Source: Megalobrama amblycephala
Lineage: Eukaryota > Chordata > Actinopteri > Cypriniformes > Xenocyprididae
Assembly (NCBI RefSeq): GCF_018812025.1
Contig: NC_063066.1
Span: forward strand, 11,145,382 to 11,209,381
Direction of reading: 5' to 3'
DNA length: 64,000 bases
The position numbers were made by a program, and so were the translations under genes. Shown here in pieces: positions 1 through 10,447 of this stretch. How positions within the stretch are numbered: position 1 is the stretch's first letter; each line of letters opens with the position of its first letter. The notes beneath the pieces were generated by a model. That model worked only from the letters and a program-made list of their open reading frames with translations. It did no database searches and was not told the origin of the DNA.

Positions 1-196
1 GACTTTTTTCTCGAAATTTAACGACATTTTTTTCATAATTTAATGAATTTGTTCTCATAATTTAACGACTTTTTTCTCGTAATTTAATGACTTTATTCTC
101 AACATTTTATCTCGACTTTTTTCTCGAAATTTAACGAGTTTTTTCTTGAAATTTAACGAGTTTTTTCTCGAAATTTAACAACTTTAATCTCGAGAT
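1..196. repeat. degenerate AT-rich minisatellite
   Basis: A unit of roughly 20-23 bp built from AATTTAACGA and CTTTTTTCTCG repeats about eight to nine times with substitutions. It continues to the left edge, so its full length is unknown. It lies inside intron 7 of ablim3. Confidence 0.75.
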
Positions 197-956
197 GGTT
201 TTATTTTTTTATTATTGCTTGGCCCTAATCCTCTTCCGTACAATTAAATGAAGAACAATGAGAATTTTGTTTCAATATCTTACTTGTCAGACTTTTTAAA
301 CCTTTTAAAACCTTATGAATTTTAAAATGTGTTTCCTCTAGTGTTTCAGATGAAGTCTCTCACAAGGTCTGTCATAACAATTGCAATAGTCTGCAATAAA
401 AAGTCAAAATAATTCTCACATTAATGTCATAGCTGTATTCTCTTAATTTACCACGTCAATGAGCAGTGTTGGGGGTTATGCATTACAAGTAACTTGAGCT
501 ACATAATCAGATTACTTATTCAAGTAACTAGTAAAGTAATAATGCATTATTTTTTCAATTTACAAAAAAGTTACTTTTTCAAATAAGTAACAAGTTATTT
601 TTTCACATTTATTGACCGACAGCTCTCCTGTCCCCATGTTGAGAGAAATAAAGTGCAGAGGTGTTGTGTGTGCTGTATAAACGTGATGGTCATTGTAGTT
701 CTAGACTAAATGTGAGCATGCATTTACTAATCTCATTTGCAAGAAAACATTAAGAATACCTCAAAATTAATAAAAACAGTGAAATTCAATCTCAGAATGG
801 TATTCAAACCTGTAATAATTAACTATATTAAATTACACAAATACTTTATGAAGTTAATCTCACTTTATTATTGGAAGGACCAGGCCCAGTTTCCCAAAAA
901 TGTAATACTAATTTCAGATAGAGACACCCAAGTACCATTATTTGGACACTTTCTAC
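197..956. other. intronic stretch, no gene seen
   Basis: Intron 7 of ablim3. Around 464-610 a GTGTTGGGGGTTATGC start followed by AAGTAACT/AGTTACTT-rich sequence resembles the end of a dispersed fish DNA transposon, but no partner end was found. Nothing else recognised. Confidence 0.5.
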
Positions 957-1954
957 TAGTGTTGTCAAAAGTACCGGTACTTCGGTACCAAGTCGGTACT
1001 GAAATTTTGAAAATGTGACGATACCAGCATTTCTGTAGTACCGGTAGTACAGAGAATCCGGGTATATTCGGTACCCACTGATGGGGCTGTGCCAGTATTT
1101 ACTTGAATATGACACGAGTGAAGCACAGAAGAAATAATAGGTTAGCAATTAAATGTGACATCGCAGCCATGGAAACATTTTGGTTAATGCCGAATGAGAG
1201 AGGTGCGTGAGTCCATACATTTAAGCTTCGTATTCTGTTTTCCGAATCGCGATCTGGTCACCTGATTATCAGAGAATTTAACAATATTCCATTAGTTATT
1301 CCACTGAACATGGAATCTGTTTCTTTTCCCAAATCTTCACTCACGCAAGGGATTATAACGTTTCTTTCGTTCGCATTTAGGCCTATTATAGGCTATTCGC
1401 ATTATTTACTGTGGTAAAGTAGAAAAACACCGTAGGACAGAAACCTTTTTGCTTGCACGTCAGTTTCTATTTAACAGAGTTTGTGCTTGTTATTAGACTT
1501 TATAAGGCGCGTCAAGTTTATTTTTATAGCGCGTTTCACACACCAGTGATTTTTACTTTCGTTTTCTCTGGCAGCGCTAAATCAAACATAGCCTGAATGT
1601 CTTGCCCCTGCGGAGGATAAAACTCGCTCTTCAGACCTTTTACAACAAGTGTCAGTTGTTTGTAACATCAGGAGATAATGTGAAGATATTATTAAAGAGA
1701 AATGGTCTCATTCCTGCTCGTGTCCCACATCCCTCTCAAAGCGCAAAACGGCTATATCAAAGTAATAACGGGACTTTGGCTATATGACGCGTCTTTGTGT
1801 GGAAATAAAAAACGAATGCTTTTTGAAATAATATTTAACTTTCTTATTATTTAGGTTACAATTATTTACCTATATTTATTTCATAGTTTTACAGGCTGTA
1901 GTGTGTTGTTTCTCTGACAGAATAGCTAAAATAAACACGCACGTCTGTTACCCC

Positions 1955-2137
1955 TGTTGAAAAAAACGAGCATATGCTGGTAAAGTAGGTTTTGAAGCTA
2001 GTATGCTGGTTTGAGCTGGTTTATGCTGGTCCAGGACCAGTTTAGGACTAGTATGGACCAGCAGGACCAGTTTAGGACCAGCATTTGACCAGCATACAGC
2101 TTCAAAACCTTACCAGCATATGCTGGTTTTTTCAACA
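1955..2137. mobile_element. small palindromic MITE nested in hAT
   Basis: 183 bp that is almost wholly an inverted repeat. It starts TGTTGAAAAAAAC, ends GTTTTTTCAACA, and the arms contain AGCATATGCTGG and repeated GGACCAG/CTGGTCC. No coding capacity. The superfamily cannot be assigned from the ends alone. Confidence 0.75.
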
Positions 2138-2215
2138 GTACACAATGGATGTTTGAGCATTTAATTATTATTTTTTTATTTTTATATATATTTCAAATTT
2201 ATTTAATTGAGGTAG

Positions 2216-2218
<3 letters not shown>

Positions 2219-2299
<81 letters not shown>

Positions 2300-2315
2300 A
2301 ACATACACACACTCC
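2219..2315. repeat. (AT)n then (AC)n microsatellite
   Basis: About 34 AT dinucleotides followed by a short ACAC-rich tract. The low-complexity frame crossing it on the minus strand is not a gene. Confidence 0.95.
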
Positions 2316-2826
2316 AAATCATATTTAATGTTTTTAAAATAGGCTATATAAAATAGTAAAATAGTTCCAATAGATTTTACTGTGGTACCGAAATTGGTAC
2401 CGAGAACCGTAAAATTTTCATGGTATCGGTACCGACTACTGGAATTTTGGTACCGTGACAACACTACTTTCTACATTGGAGTAAAACAAGTAAATATTCT
2501 CATTCCATGTTGATGTTATCTAATTTCATAAGGTTTATTTTTTAAATGTTGATTTTGTGCTTATTTAATATTAAAGATTTTTATTTAAAGAAACAATCAA
2601 TTTTGTTCCCATATTTTGAAAAATGCAAATTTCTTAGAAATTATATAATATTAAGTTTGACCACCTGAGGTTGACAATCACCATTTTCTGAAAGTTAAGC
2701 AACTTTCACTGACCATTTGTTGAAAAGAAAAAAAAAATCACTTCCTTATTTGGAAGAGTTAAAGGCCCCATTTTGCACCCTATTCATGGAAAGTGCCGGC
2801 TGTTGGCCTCTGTAACCTCTCCTCAC

Positions 2827-2914
2827 CTGTGAGATACATCTCCTCTCCTTCTGTAAACATCATCTGACACCGGGCACAGCGAGCACAAGTGGGGTGATAG
2901 TGCTTCCCACCAGC
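2827..2914 (-). CDS. ablim3: ablim3 exon 7 (LIM4, last exon in window)
   Basis: This 88-nt exon has a CTGTCCAG acceptor and a GTGAGG donor. It encodes residues 225-253 plus one base, with LIM4 ligands H231, C234, C237 and C240 and a FTEGEEMYLTG end. It leaves in phase 1. The next family exon, which should begin with a Val-Trp-His-Pro type sequence completing LIM4, was not found between 1 and 2826 and must lie left of the window. Confidence 0.93.
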
Positions 2915-3309
2915 CTGGACAGAGAAATAGAGGGAGAAAAACAGAACATAAGAAAATGTTGGAGGACACTCTAGAGGATTTTAAAACAACACATACAAGC
3001 ACATAAATGCTCCAACTGTTGAACCTATTATCATGAGCGCAATAAAAACAGTAAACACATGCTTGTCTCAACAGTGTCCTCCATATTAAGCAACAGAGCA
3101 CTCTTCCTTTATTGCTGTTTTAATACTGCTTAAGACTTATTTGAGCTCTACAGACATTTAATGACTCTCTTGCATACCATACACACATTTAAAGCTTACA
3201 GAGATCCTTCAGTGCCAAGAATCAGTAATTGAGAGAACTGTTCCTCTGGGACATATAAAACAAGGACAGTTTGTTGATGGAACTGCAATTTTTTAACCAT
3301 TTTTTTTAA

Positions 3310-3631
3310 AGGTGCAATGTGTAAATTTTTTTTAGGATCAATTGACAGAAATGCAATATAATATACATGACTATGTTTTCAGACCTTACATAATGAACTG
3401 TTATGTTTTTATTACCTTAGAATGAGCCATTTCTATCTACATACACATTTTGCGGCGGCATGTTTCTACAGTAGCCCTAAATGGACAAACTGCTCTACAG
3501 AGCGTTTGCTTGACTGGCTACTCTCTGCTGTCTCAGACTTCATCTTTGTCCTGTGTTGGCCACCATAGCTTTTCTATATTGCAATTCGCAACCTCACTGC
3601 TAGATGCCGCTAATATTTACACACTGTACCT
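3310..3631. mobile_element. TTAA-target MITE (piggyBac-like)
   Basis: Left end AGGTGCAATGTGTAAA and right end TTTACACACTGTACCT form a 16-bp TIR with two mismatches. TTAA flanks both sides (3306-3309 and 3632-3635). 322 bp, no coding capacity. TTAA flanks indicate a piggyBac-type transposase supplied in trans. Confidence 0.75.
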
Positions 3632-3839
3632 TTAAGTACAAAATGAGATAAAGATGATGCCCCAAAAGTAAAAGTAAAATTCTCAGTAGTAGGGGTTTAA
3701 AAATCCATTTGTGTATTATGATTATAATTATACAACAGTAAGTTCCAGTCCCTGATTCTGATTGGTCGAGCAGCGTTCTAACAGTGCTGATATAACAGTT
3801 CAAAGTATGTACGTAAAGTTTGTATTTACATTGTTATGG

Positions 3840-4320
3840 AAGTAGGTGGTGACAAGCGACTGTCTTTATGAGTGATTTACTGAATCAGATTTGTTCAAAA
3901 CAGATTTGTGTGTCTTTATGAATGAGTCACTGAATTAGCAACTACAGAAAAACAATTTGTTTAAAACACTGACTCATTCAGGAACAAAATATGTTATTGT
4001 CTTCATGAATGAGTCATTGAATCATTTACTCACTCAGCTCATTCACGCAAAACTGATTCATTTAGGAATGAAATATTTGAATAACTAAATAAGTTACTCA
4101 AAATATTCATTCAAAATGCTGATTCATTCAGGAACAAAACATTTGACTCTCTTTACGAGCAAGTCATTTAATTCATTTCCTCGAATCGATTTGTTCAAAA
4201 ACAAAGATTCATTCAGAAATTAAACAAGTGTCTGTCTTTATGAATTAGTCACATTAACCATTAACTCAAATGATTTGTTCAAAAATGCTGATTCATTCAG
4301 GAACTACTGTGTGTTGCTCA
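3840..4320. repeat. degenerate tandem array of a TCATTCAGGAAC motif
   Basis: Motifs close to GATTCATTCAGGAAC, CTTTATGAATGAGTCA and TTTGTTCAAAA recur about every 60-80 bp, diverged. The same motif set builds the better preserved array at 5323-6316 and also appears near 15635-15715. Confidence 0.6.
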
Positions 4321-5322
4321 GAGACACACAACTAATTTTTCTGTGGCTTCGTTTGGACATTAGATGAACAAAAACAGAAAAAAACTGCTCAAAAATGTAT
4401 CTAAAATGCAAGTTCTTAGACTAGTATAACAGTTGCTATTTATAGACACATATTGCAAAAACACCAAATGTTCTCTCATTGGGAAGTCCTGAGAAGAAAG
4501 GGGCGTATTGGAGAGGAGGCACAGAGCAGGTGGCAAGAGAAGGCCAGTTTATGAGTTAGAGACATAGTGTATGCTGTCATTGCTCCAGGAATCAGCAAGC
4601 TGTCAGTTTCTAAGTGCTCAAAGGTATGCGGTATCACTAGGTGTCTCCCAGGGGGAATGAGTGCAAATCAAACAGGCAGATAAAGATAAATCAGCCTGTG
4701 TCCCACTAGCTATAAATAACCTGACTTGAGCTCTCGCTGGAACACAGAGCACTTCACACCAGCCACTCAGACTGGGATCAGAGCAAACAGAGCGACAGGA
4801 ATGAGTTAGTTTGTGTGAGTACACAAGCTCACACAAATTCTTTTCAAATGTGTGTGTATTAGCATTAAGCTTCATCAGCTTTGGAACTCTCGGCTGGCAA
4901 ATTATCTCCTTTCCTATTTGTATGTAAACTACCTCATCATGTTTCTCTTCCCCTGTGACCGTCACATTACTCAAAGTCTCTTGCGCTCTCTGTCTCTCTC
5001 TCCAACTCCAGTACTCCACAACCCTGTTTGGGAGTGTCACAGAAAATAGCAAATCAACAAATGAAAGGGTGTCAAGGGTACCTGCCAAAAGAATCATTCT
5101 TGCTTATGAAGCGTCAAAGGCCAGACTATTAGGCCATTCCTCTGAAGGACGAGCCACTGGGGAGGAAAACTAAAGGCAGGGCAACCCACTGGCTCTTCAT
5201 TAGCTCCATCACTCATTCTCTCAGTAACTACCCATTGAAACAGTAGTGCTAAAAGACCTTAATGTTTAGCGCTGCATTTCAAAACCACCCGCTATTATAA
5301 TAAATTGCAAGTCTGTCTATCT
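4321..5322. other. intronic stretch, no gene seen
   Basis: Part of intron 6. Unique-looking sequence without splice-flanked coding similarity. Frames near 4618-5173 on both strands overlap each other and match no known family, so I treat them as chance. Confidence 0.5.
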
Positions 5323-5539
5323 ATCTAAACAACTGATTAAAAACACTGATTCATTCAGGAACAAAACATGATTGTCTTCATGAATGAGTCATTTAATTAT
5401 TTACTCAATCCATTTATGCAAAACTGATTAATTTAGGACTGAAATATGTGAGTAACTGAATAAGTCACTCAACAGACTCATTCAAAACACTGATTTATTC
5501 AGGAACAAAATGTAAATCAATCAATCAATCAATCAATCA

Positions 5540-5608
<69 letters not shown>

Positions 5609-5808
5609 AACAATTTGTTCAAAACACTGATTCATTCAGGACCAAAATGTGATTGTCTTCATGAATGAGTCATTTAATCATTTACTCAATCCATTTATGC
5701 AAAACTGATTAATTTAAGACTGAAATATGTGAGTAACTGAATAAGTCACTCAACAGACTCATTCAAAACACTGATTTATTCAGAAACAAAATGTAAATCA
5801 ATCAATCG

Positions 5809-5897
<89 letters not shown>

Positions 5898-6085
5898 AAC
5901 AATTTGTTCAAAACACTGATTCATTCAGGACCAAAATGTGATTGTCTTCATGAATGAGTCATTTAATCATTTACTCAATCCATTTATGCAAAACTGATTA
6001 ATTTAGGACTGAAATATGTGAGTAACTGAATAAGTCACTCAACAGACTCATTCAAAACACTGATTCATTCAGGAACAAAATGTAA

Positions 6086-6134
<49 letters not shown>

Positions 6135-6316
6135 AACAATTTGTTCAAAACACTGATTCATTCAGGACCAAAATGTGATTGTCTTCATGAATGAGCCATT
6201 TAATCATATAATCATTTAATCCATTTATGCAAAAACGATTCATTTAGTACTGAAATATGTGGCTGTCTTTATCAACGAGTAACTGAATAACTCACTCAAC
6301 AGATTCATTCAAAGTG
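5323..6316. repeat. macro-repeat: about 3.5 copies of a ~290-bp unit with embedded tetranucleotide tracts
   Basis: Each unit holds AACAATTTGTTCAAAACACT, CTTCATGAATGAGTCATTTA and AGTAACTGAATAAGTCACTC. Each is separated from the next by (TCAA)n and/or (TCTA)n of varying length (about 5515-5607, 5797-5896 and 6087-6134). The flanking unit sequence is over 90% alike by eye between copies, so the tetranucleotides expanded as part of unit duplication. Confidence 0.9.
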
Positions 6317-6942
6317 AGTTGTGAGTTGCTAGGGTGTTGCTAAGGAGTTGCTATGGTGTTGGACTATACCATATTATCATCTTCTAGGAGTCCATAGCTC
6401 AAATGGTAGTCTACTGTATGGTAGAAGACGCAAAACTTTCAGGAGGAAGAACGAGAGAAATAAATACCAGAAACAATAAGAGTGATGCTTGCCTCAAATG
6501 TTTATTCTCTCAAAGCCTTCTCCTCTACTTGTCTCTCCAAGGTGTATTCTTTGCCGTCTGTTAACCATAAATGTTCAAAGAAATATTTGTATTTCTAAGG
6601 GAACAGTGCTTCAAATGGTGGTTTTATTCCCCATCTGTCTGGGCTTCTTTATCCATCTTCTCATATTTAGCCCTTGATCTTTTTATAACAGAGGCTTCTT
6701 GCCTGGCCCGCTTGATGGATCAATTCATGTTCATTTCAGGTATAACTCAGTGCAAATGCCGTCTATTCAACTGAGTTCTGAGGTAATTCAGAGTCAATAA
6801 CAATCAAAGACGAGTCGCTCATCACAAAAAACTACAATATAATGACTGAATTGCTCAGGTCCAGTGTTTTCTAAAGGGTTTCCACAAAGGTATTACAGGT
6901 GTCTGTGGACATGAATGAAAATTTCATTACATTTCTAATAAA
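6317..6942. other. intronic stretch, no gene seen
   Basis: A short GTTGCTAGGGTG/GTTGCTATGGTG run (about 6330-6362) is a common fish dispersed motif. The rest shows no recognisable feature. Confidence 0.5.
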
Positions 6943-7088
6943 ATATATACTATCATTCAAAAGTTTGGGGTCAGTAAGATTTTTTTTATGTTTTATGTTT
7001 AGGTCTCTTAGGCTAATCAAGGCTGCATTGATCGAAAAATACAGTAGAAACAGTAAAATTGTGAAATATTATTACAATTTAAAATAAT

Positions 7089-8287
7089 TTGGTAACACTT
7101 ATTTTATAATATATATAGGGAACACATATTTGCTATTAACTGACTTGTTGCCTAAATAAACTCTTAATTTACTGCTTATTAATTGTTAGTAAGGTAGTTG
7201 TTGTAGCATTTAAAGGTGCCCTAGATTATGTTTTTAAAAGATGTAATATAAGTCTAAGGTGTCCCCTGAATGTGTCTGTGAAGTTTCAGCTCAAAATACC
7301 CCATAGATTTTTTTTAATAAACACGCCAATTTTATGCTGCGGCCCCTTTAAATCCCGTGCTCTCCGCCCACAGAGCTCGCGCTTGCCTTGAACAGTGCCT
7401 TAAAGTTTACACAGCTAATATAACCCTCAAAATGGATCTTTACAAAGTGTTCGTCATGCATGCGTCGGATTATGTGAGTATTGTATACTGTTATATTGTT
7501 TACTTCTGATTCTGAATGAGTTTGATAGTGCTCCGTGGCTAACGGCTAATGCTACACTGTTGGAGAGATTTATAAAGAATGAAGTTGTGTTTATGCATTA
7601 TACAGACTGCAAGTGTTTAAAAATGAAAATAGCGACGGCTCTCTTGTCTTCGTGAATACAGTAATAACCGATGGTAACTTTAACCACATTTAACAGTACA
7701 TTAGCAATATGCTAACGAAACATTTAGAAAGACAGTTTACAAATATCACTAAAAATATCATGGATCATGTCAGTTATTATTGCTCCATCTGCCATTTTTC
7801 GCTATTGTTCTTGCTTGCTTACCTAGTCTGATGATTTGGTTGTGCACATCCAGACGTTAATACTGGCTGCCCTTGTCTAATGCCTTTTATAATGTTGGAA
7901 ACGTGGGCTGGCATATGCAAATATTGGGGGCGTACACCCCGACTGTTACGTAACAGTCGGTGTTATGTTGAGATTCGCCTGTTCTTCTGAGGTCTTTTAA
8001 ACAAATGAGATTTATATAAGAAGGAGGAAACAATGGAGTTTGAGACTCACTGTATGTCATTTCCATGTACTGAACTCTTGTTATTTAACTATGCCAAGAT
8101 AAATTCAATTTTTTATTCGAGGGCACCTTTAAGTTTAGGTATGGGGTAGGATTTATGGATGTAGAATATGGTCATGCAGAATAAGGCAGTAATATGTGCA
8201 TTATAAGTACTAATAAACAGCCAATATGCAAGCTAATAAGACACCAGTTAAAAGTGAGAATAGTTCCCCATACTAAAGTGCTACCAA
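7089..8287. mobile_element. TIR element TTGGTAACACTT, middle level of nest
   Basis: Left end TTGGTAACACTT and right end AAGTGCTACCAA are inverted with one mismatch. Its own sequence (7089-7209 and 8133-8287) is interrupted by the 915-bp TTAA element. Superfamily unknown. No coding frame. Confidence 0.65.
7214..8128. mobile_element. 0.9-kb TTAA MITE, copy 1
   Basis: Begins AGGTGCCCTAGA and ends GAGGGCACCT, with TTAA on both sides (7210-7213 and 8129-8132). A close full-length second copy lies at 28996-29892 in the same orientation, sharing for example ATGTAATATAAGTCTAAGG and TGGATCATGTCAGTTATTAT. No transposase frame. Confidence 0.85.
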
Positions 8288-8635
8288 TCATTTTTTTATA
8301 TTCTATTTTAATATATTTTAATATATATATTTAATATATATATTTAATTTATTCATGTGATGGTAAAGCTGAAATTTCAGCAGCATTGTCAGGATACTTT
8401 GCTTGATACTTTGTTCAAAAGAACAGCATTTATTTGAAATAGAAATATTTTGTAGCATTACAAATGTTTTTTTCTGTCACTTTTGACCAATTTAATGTGT
8501 CCTGGCTGAATAAAAATATTAACCCCAGACTTTTGGATGTGTATTGTTGCACAGTGTCATGTTAAGAGTCTAAGTAGGGGGGTCTGTTAGACACTGGTCT
8601 TATGGTGGGATGTAAGCAGCAGAATGTAGTCTCAC

Positions 8636-8729
8636 CTCCAGCACACGTCCACTGATGTATCTGTCGCATGTTTCACACTTTATCCCAAACTGGGCGTGGT
8701 AGTCTGCCTCACAGTAAGGAATGCCGTCT
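8636..8729 (-). CDS. ablim3: ablim3 exon 6 (end of LIM3, start of LIM4)
   Basis: This 94-nt exon has a TGCACGCAG acceptor and a GTGAGA donor. It encodes residues 193-224: the LIM3 end (C199, D202) and the first LIM4 pair (C211, C214) within DGIPYCEADYHAQFG and KCETCDRYISGRVLE. It ends in phase 0. All positions agree with the family and no frame break is present. Confidence 0.94.
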
Positions 8730-8937
8730 CTGCGTGCAAAATAAGACTCGCATGAATGAACACATTCTTATGCTGTTACCAAAAATAAAACACAGGTGTT
8801 CAGGTTTTTCAAAAACATTAAACTATGACCTTTGTGACTCTTCTATTAATGCTATAAATCTTTCATGACCACTTCAAAATCGGAGTGTCACAAAAGTCCC
8901 TCACAGGAGCAGTAAATCATGTATATATACATACACA

Positions 8938-9065
8938 TAACTGTTCAAAAGTTTGAGGTTGGTAAGATTTTTTTAAAAAGAAGTTAATAGATTTTCAGCA
9001 GTAATTACTCCAGTCTTCATGTCACATGAACTGTATGATTATTCAGTGAGAGAACGTGTCAACAC
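8938..9065. repeat. fragment of the AAAGTTTGGGGTCAG dispersed repeat
   Basis: Starts CTGTTCAAAAGTTTGAGG and continues with the TTGGTAAGATTTTTTT and CTCCAGTCTTCATGTCACATG pieces seen in other copies. It lies in the 553-bp intron 5. Confidence 0.6.
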
Positions 9066-9282
9066 AAATTGCCTAATCTAAAAATTATCCACATATATAC
9101 ATAAATGATACATAGGCCTGTTATTGGAACTGAATGTGTAAATATTAGAGTAATTGTGATTAAATATTCATGTGAGTTCATGTGGTTTCAAACATGAGAA
9201 ACAGGCTGCTTTGTGCAACACAGTGTGTGTAATGCGTGGTTGAAAGAAAGCCAACAGGTCAACAGAAGCAGCGGTCACTCAC

Positions 9283-9409
9283 TTGCTGATGTACTCCCCC
9301 GTCAGGACCAGGCCGCAGGTCTGACACCTGAAGCAGCTGACGTGCCACTGTTTCTCTAACGCCAGCAGAGATTGACCCTGTTTGATCTCCTCCTTACAAC
9401 CTGCACAGT
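9283..9409 (-). CDS. ablim3: ablim3 exon 5 (most of LIM3)
   Basis: This 127-nt exon has a TTTTTAG acceptor and a GTGAGT donor. It encodes residues 151-193 with LIM3 ligands C152, C155, H173, C176, C179 and C182. The sequence between them (LLALEKQWHVSCFRCQ) is the conserved LIM3 core of the family. The next intron, only 553 bp, is the single intron in the window in which I see no inserted transposon apart from a short dispersed fragment near 8940-9060. Confidence 0.94.
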
Positions 9410-10443
9410 CTAAAAAGAGCCATGAGGAAGGGAAGAGAGGTTATATAATGGACTTAATCATAAGTCTTTCCTGTGTCCAGTCAGACTTGACAGGTTTGTA
9501 AAAAAAAAAAAAAACACACACACACGAAATACAAATCAATAAATCATGATGAAGGTTTGGTTTAGTTTTTTCTTAAACAGATATACACACTTTGAGCTGT
9601 GTGGTTTGGGTTGGGCAGCATGACGCATGGCTGCAACAGGATTTTGAGCACTAAAATGGCAATGAATCATTTGTTTTTATTTGGAAGATGTTCAGCTGTG
9701 TTTAGAGTATTTTCATCCTAACACAGAGCTCAGATTTTTTCAGTTCACCGGCCTGGTCAATCAGATCAGTCTTTAGACAGAGACAAATGTACGCTTTACA
9801 GTACTCTCCTTTTCCAACAATTACTTTCCTTTTTGCTGTAGCAGCAGTGATTCAAGTTGAAGTGGAACAGAAGACAGATCATTCTTGTTATGCACTGAAG
9901 TACCTTTTATGAAGCAACTTGCGGAAAAAAAGAATATACTTTTGTTGTAATTTAAATAAGTATTTCTATATAAGGCTTTGCCAGACTTTCAAAAGTATAA
10001 TCTGGTCAAGCTCAGGCACTCAAACTTGATTATTAGCACAATGCCAAGACTATTAACAGGATGTCAAACAGAATGAAACTTAACAGGATGGAAATAAAAA
10101 GGTAAAGTTAGCCATTGCTCAGAGAGGGATTGAGTGTTTGCTTACATGAAGGTGTTAACCTGTGGCTGTTTGCATAAACTGCTTAGACAAGTCTTAGTCC
10201 ATCTCATTTCTTTCTTGAAGACTTTTTTTTGAAAGTCAGTTACATAAGAAAGTAGATTGATCTAATTTGAATCTGAAAAGTAAGACTGATTACCACTTGG
10301 CTAACTGCTAGTTGGTCAACATAGTGGCTATGATTATGAGGTAAGCTCCTGAAATTAATTTTGATAATTATTTTTGTTGTAACCATCATCTAAAAATGTA
10401 GTATTATCATTTTGATTTTTATAATTTTATTAAAAATTTTCAT
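9410..10443. other. intron 4, no gene seen
   Basis: Sequence between exon 5 and the palindromic MITE. No repeat ends or coding similarity recognised, apart from an A16 run and ACAC near 9500-9525. Confidence 0.5.
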
Positions 10444-10447
10444 TTAA

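Larger units (their letters stand above)
957..2466. mobile_element. non-autonomous hAT element with 8-bp TSD
   Basis: The termini are TAGTGTTGTCA and its complement TGACAACACTA. The 8-bp flank CTTTCTAC is present directly before (949-956) and after (2467-2474), which is the hAT signature. The two ends share runs of GGTACCG/CGGTACC in inverted orientation. The interior (about 1100-1950) has no transposase frame. It carries a younger small palindromic MITE (1955-2137) and an AT tract (2219-2287), both inserted or expanded later. Confidence 0.85.
6943..8540. mobile_element. dispersed repeat (AAAGTTTGGGGTCAG family) split by nested elements
   Basis: The left part (6943-7088) begins TACTATCATTCAAAAGTTTG, followed by GGGGTCAGTAAG. 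The right part (8288-8540) contains GGTAAAGCTGAAATTTCAGC and ends near CCCCAGACTTTTGGATG, an inverted version of the start. The two parts are separated by a second element (7089-8287). Other copies of the family lie at 8938-9065, 12925-13240 and 47685-47935. Confidence 0.7.

Noticed and set aside
2168..2464. 98-codon minus-strand frame with long Tyr-Ile run
   Set aside because: It is translation of an (AT)n microsatellite inside a hAT element.
5515..6134. CRISPR-like alternation of repeats and spacers
   Set aside because: The repeats are tetranucleotide microsatellites of varying length and the 'spacers' are near-identical units, in a vertebrate intron.
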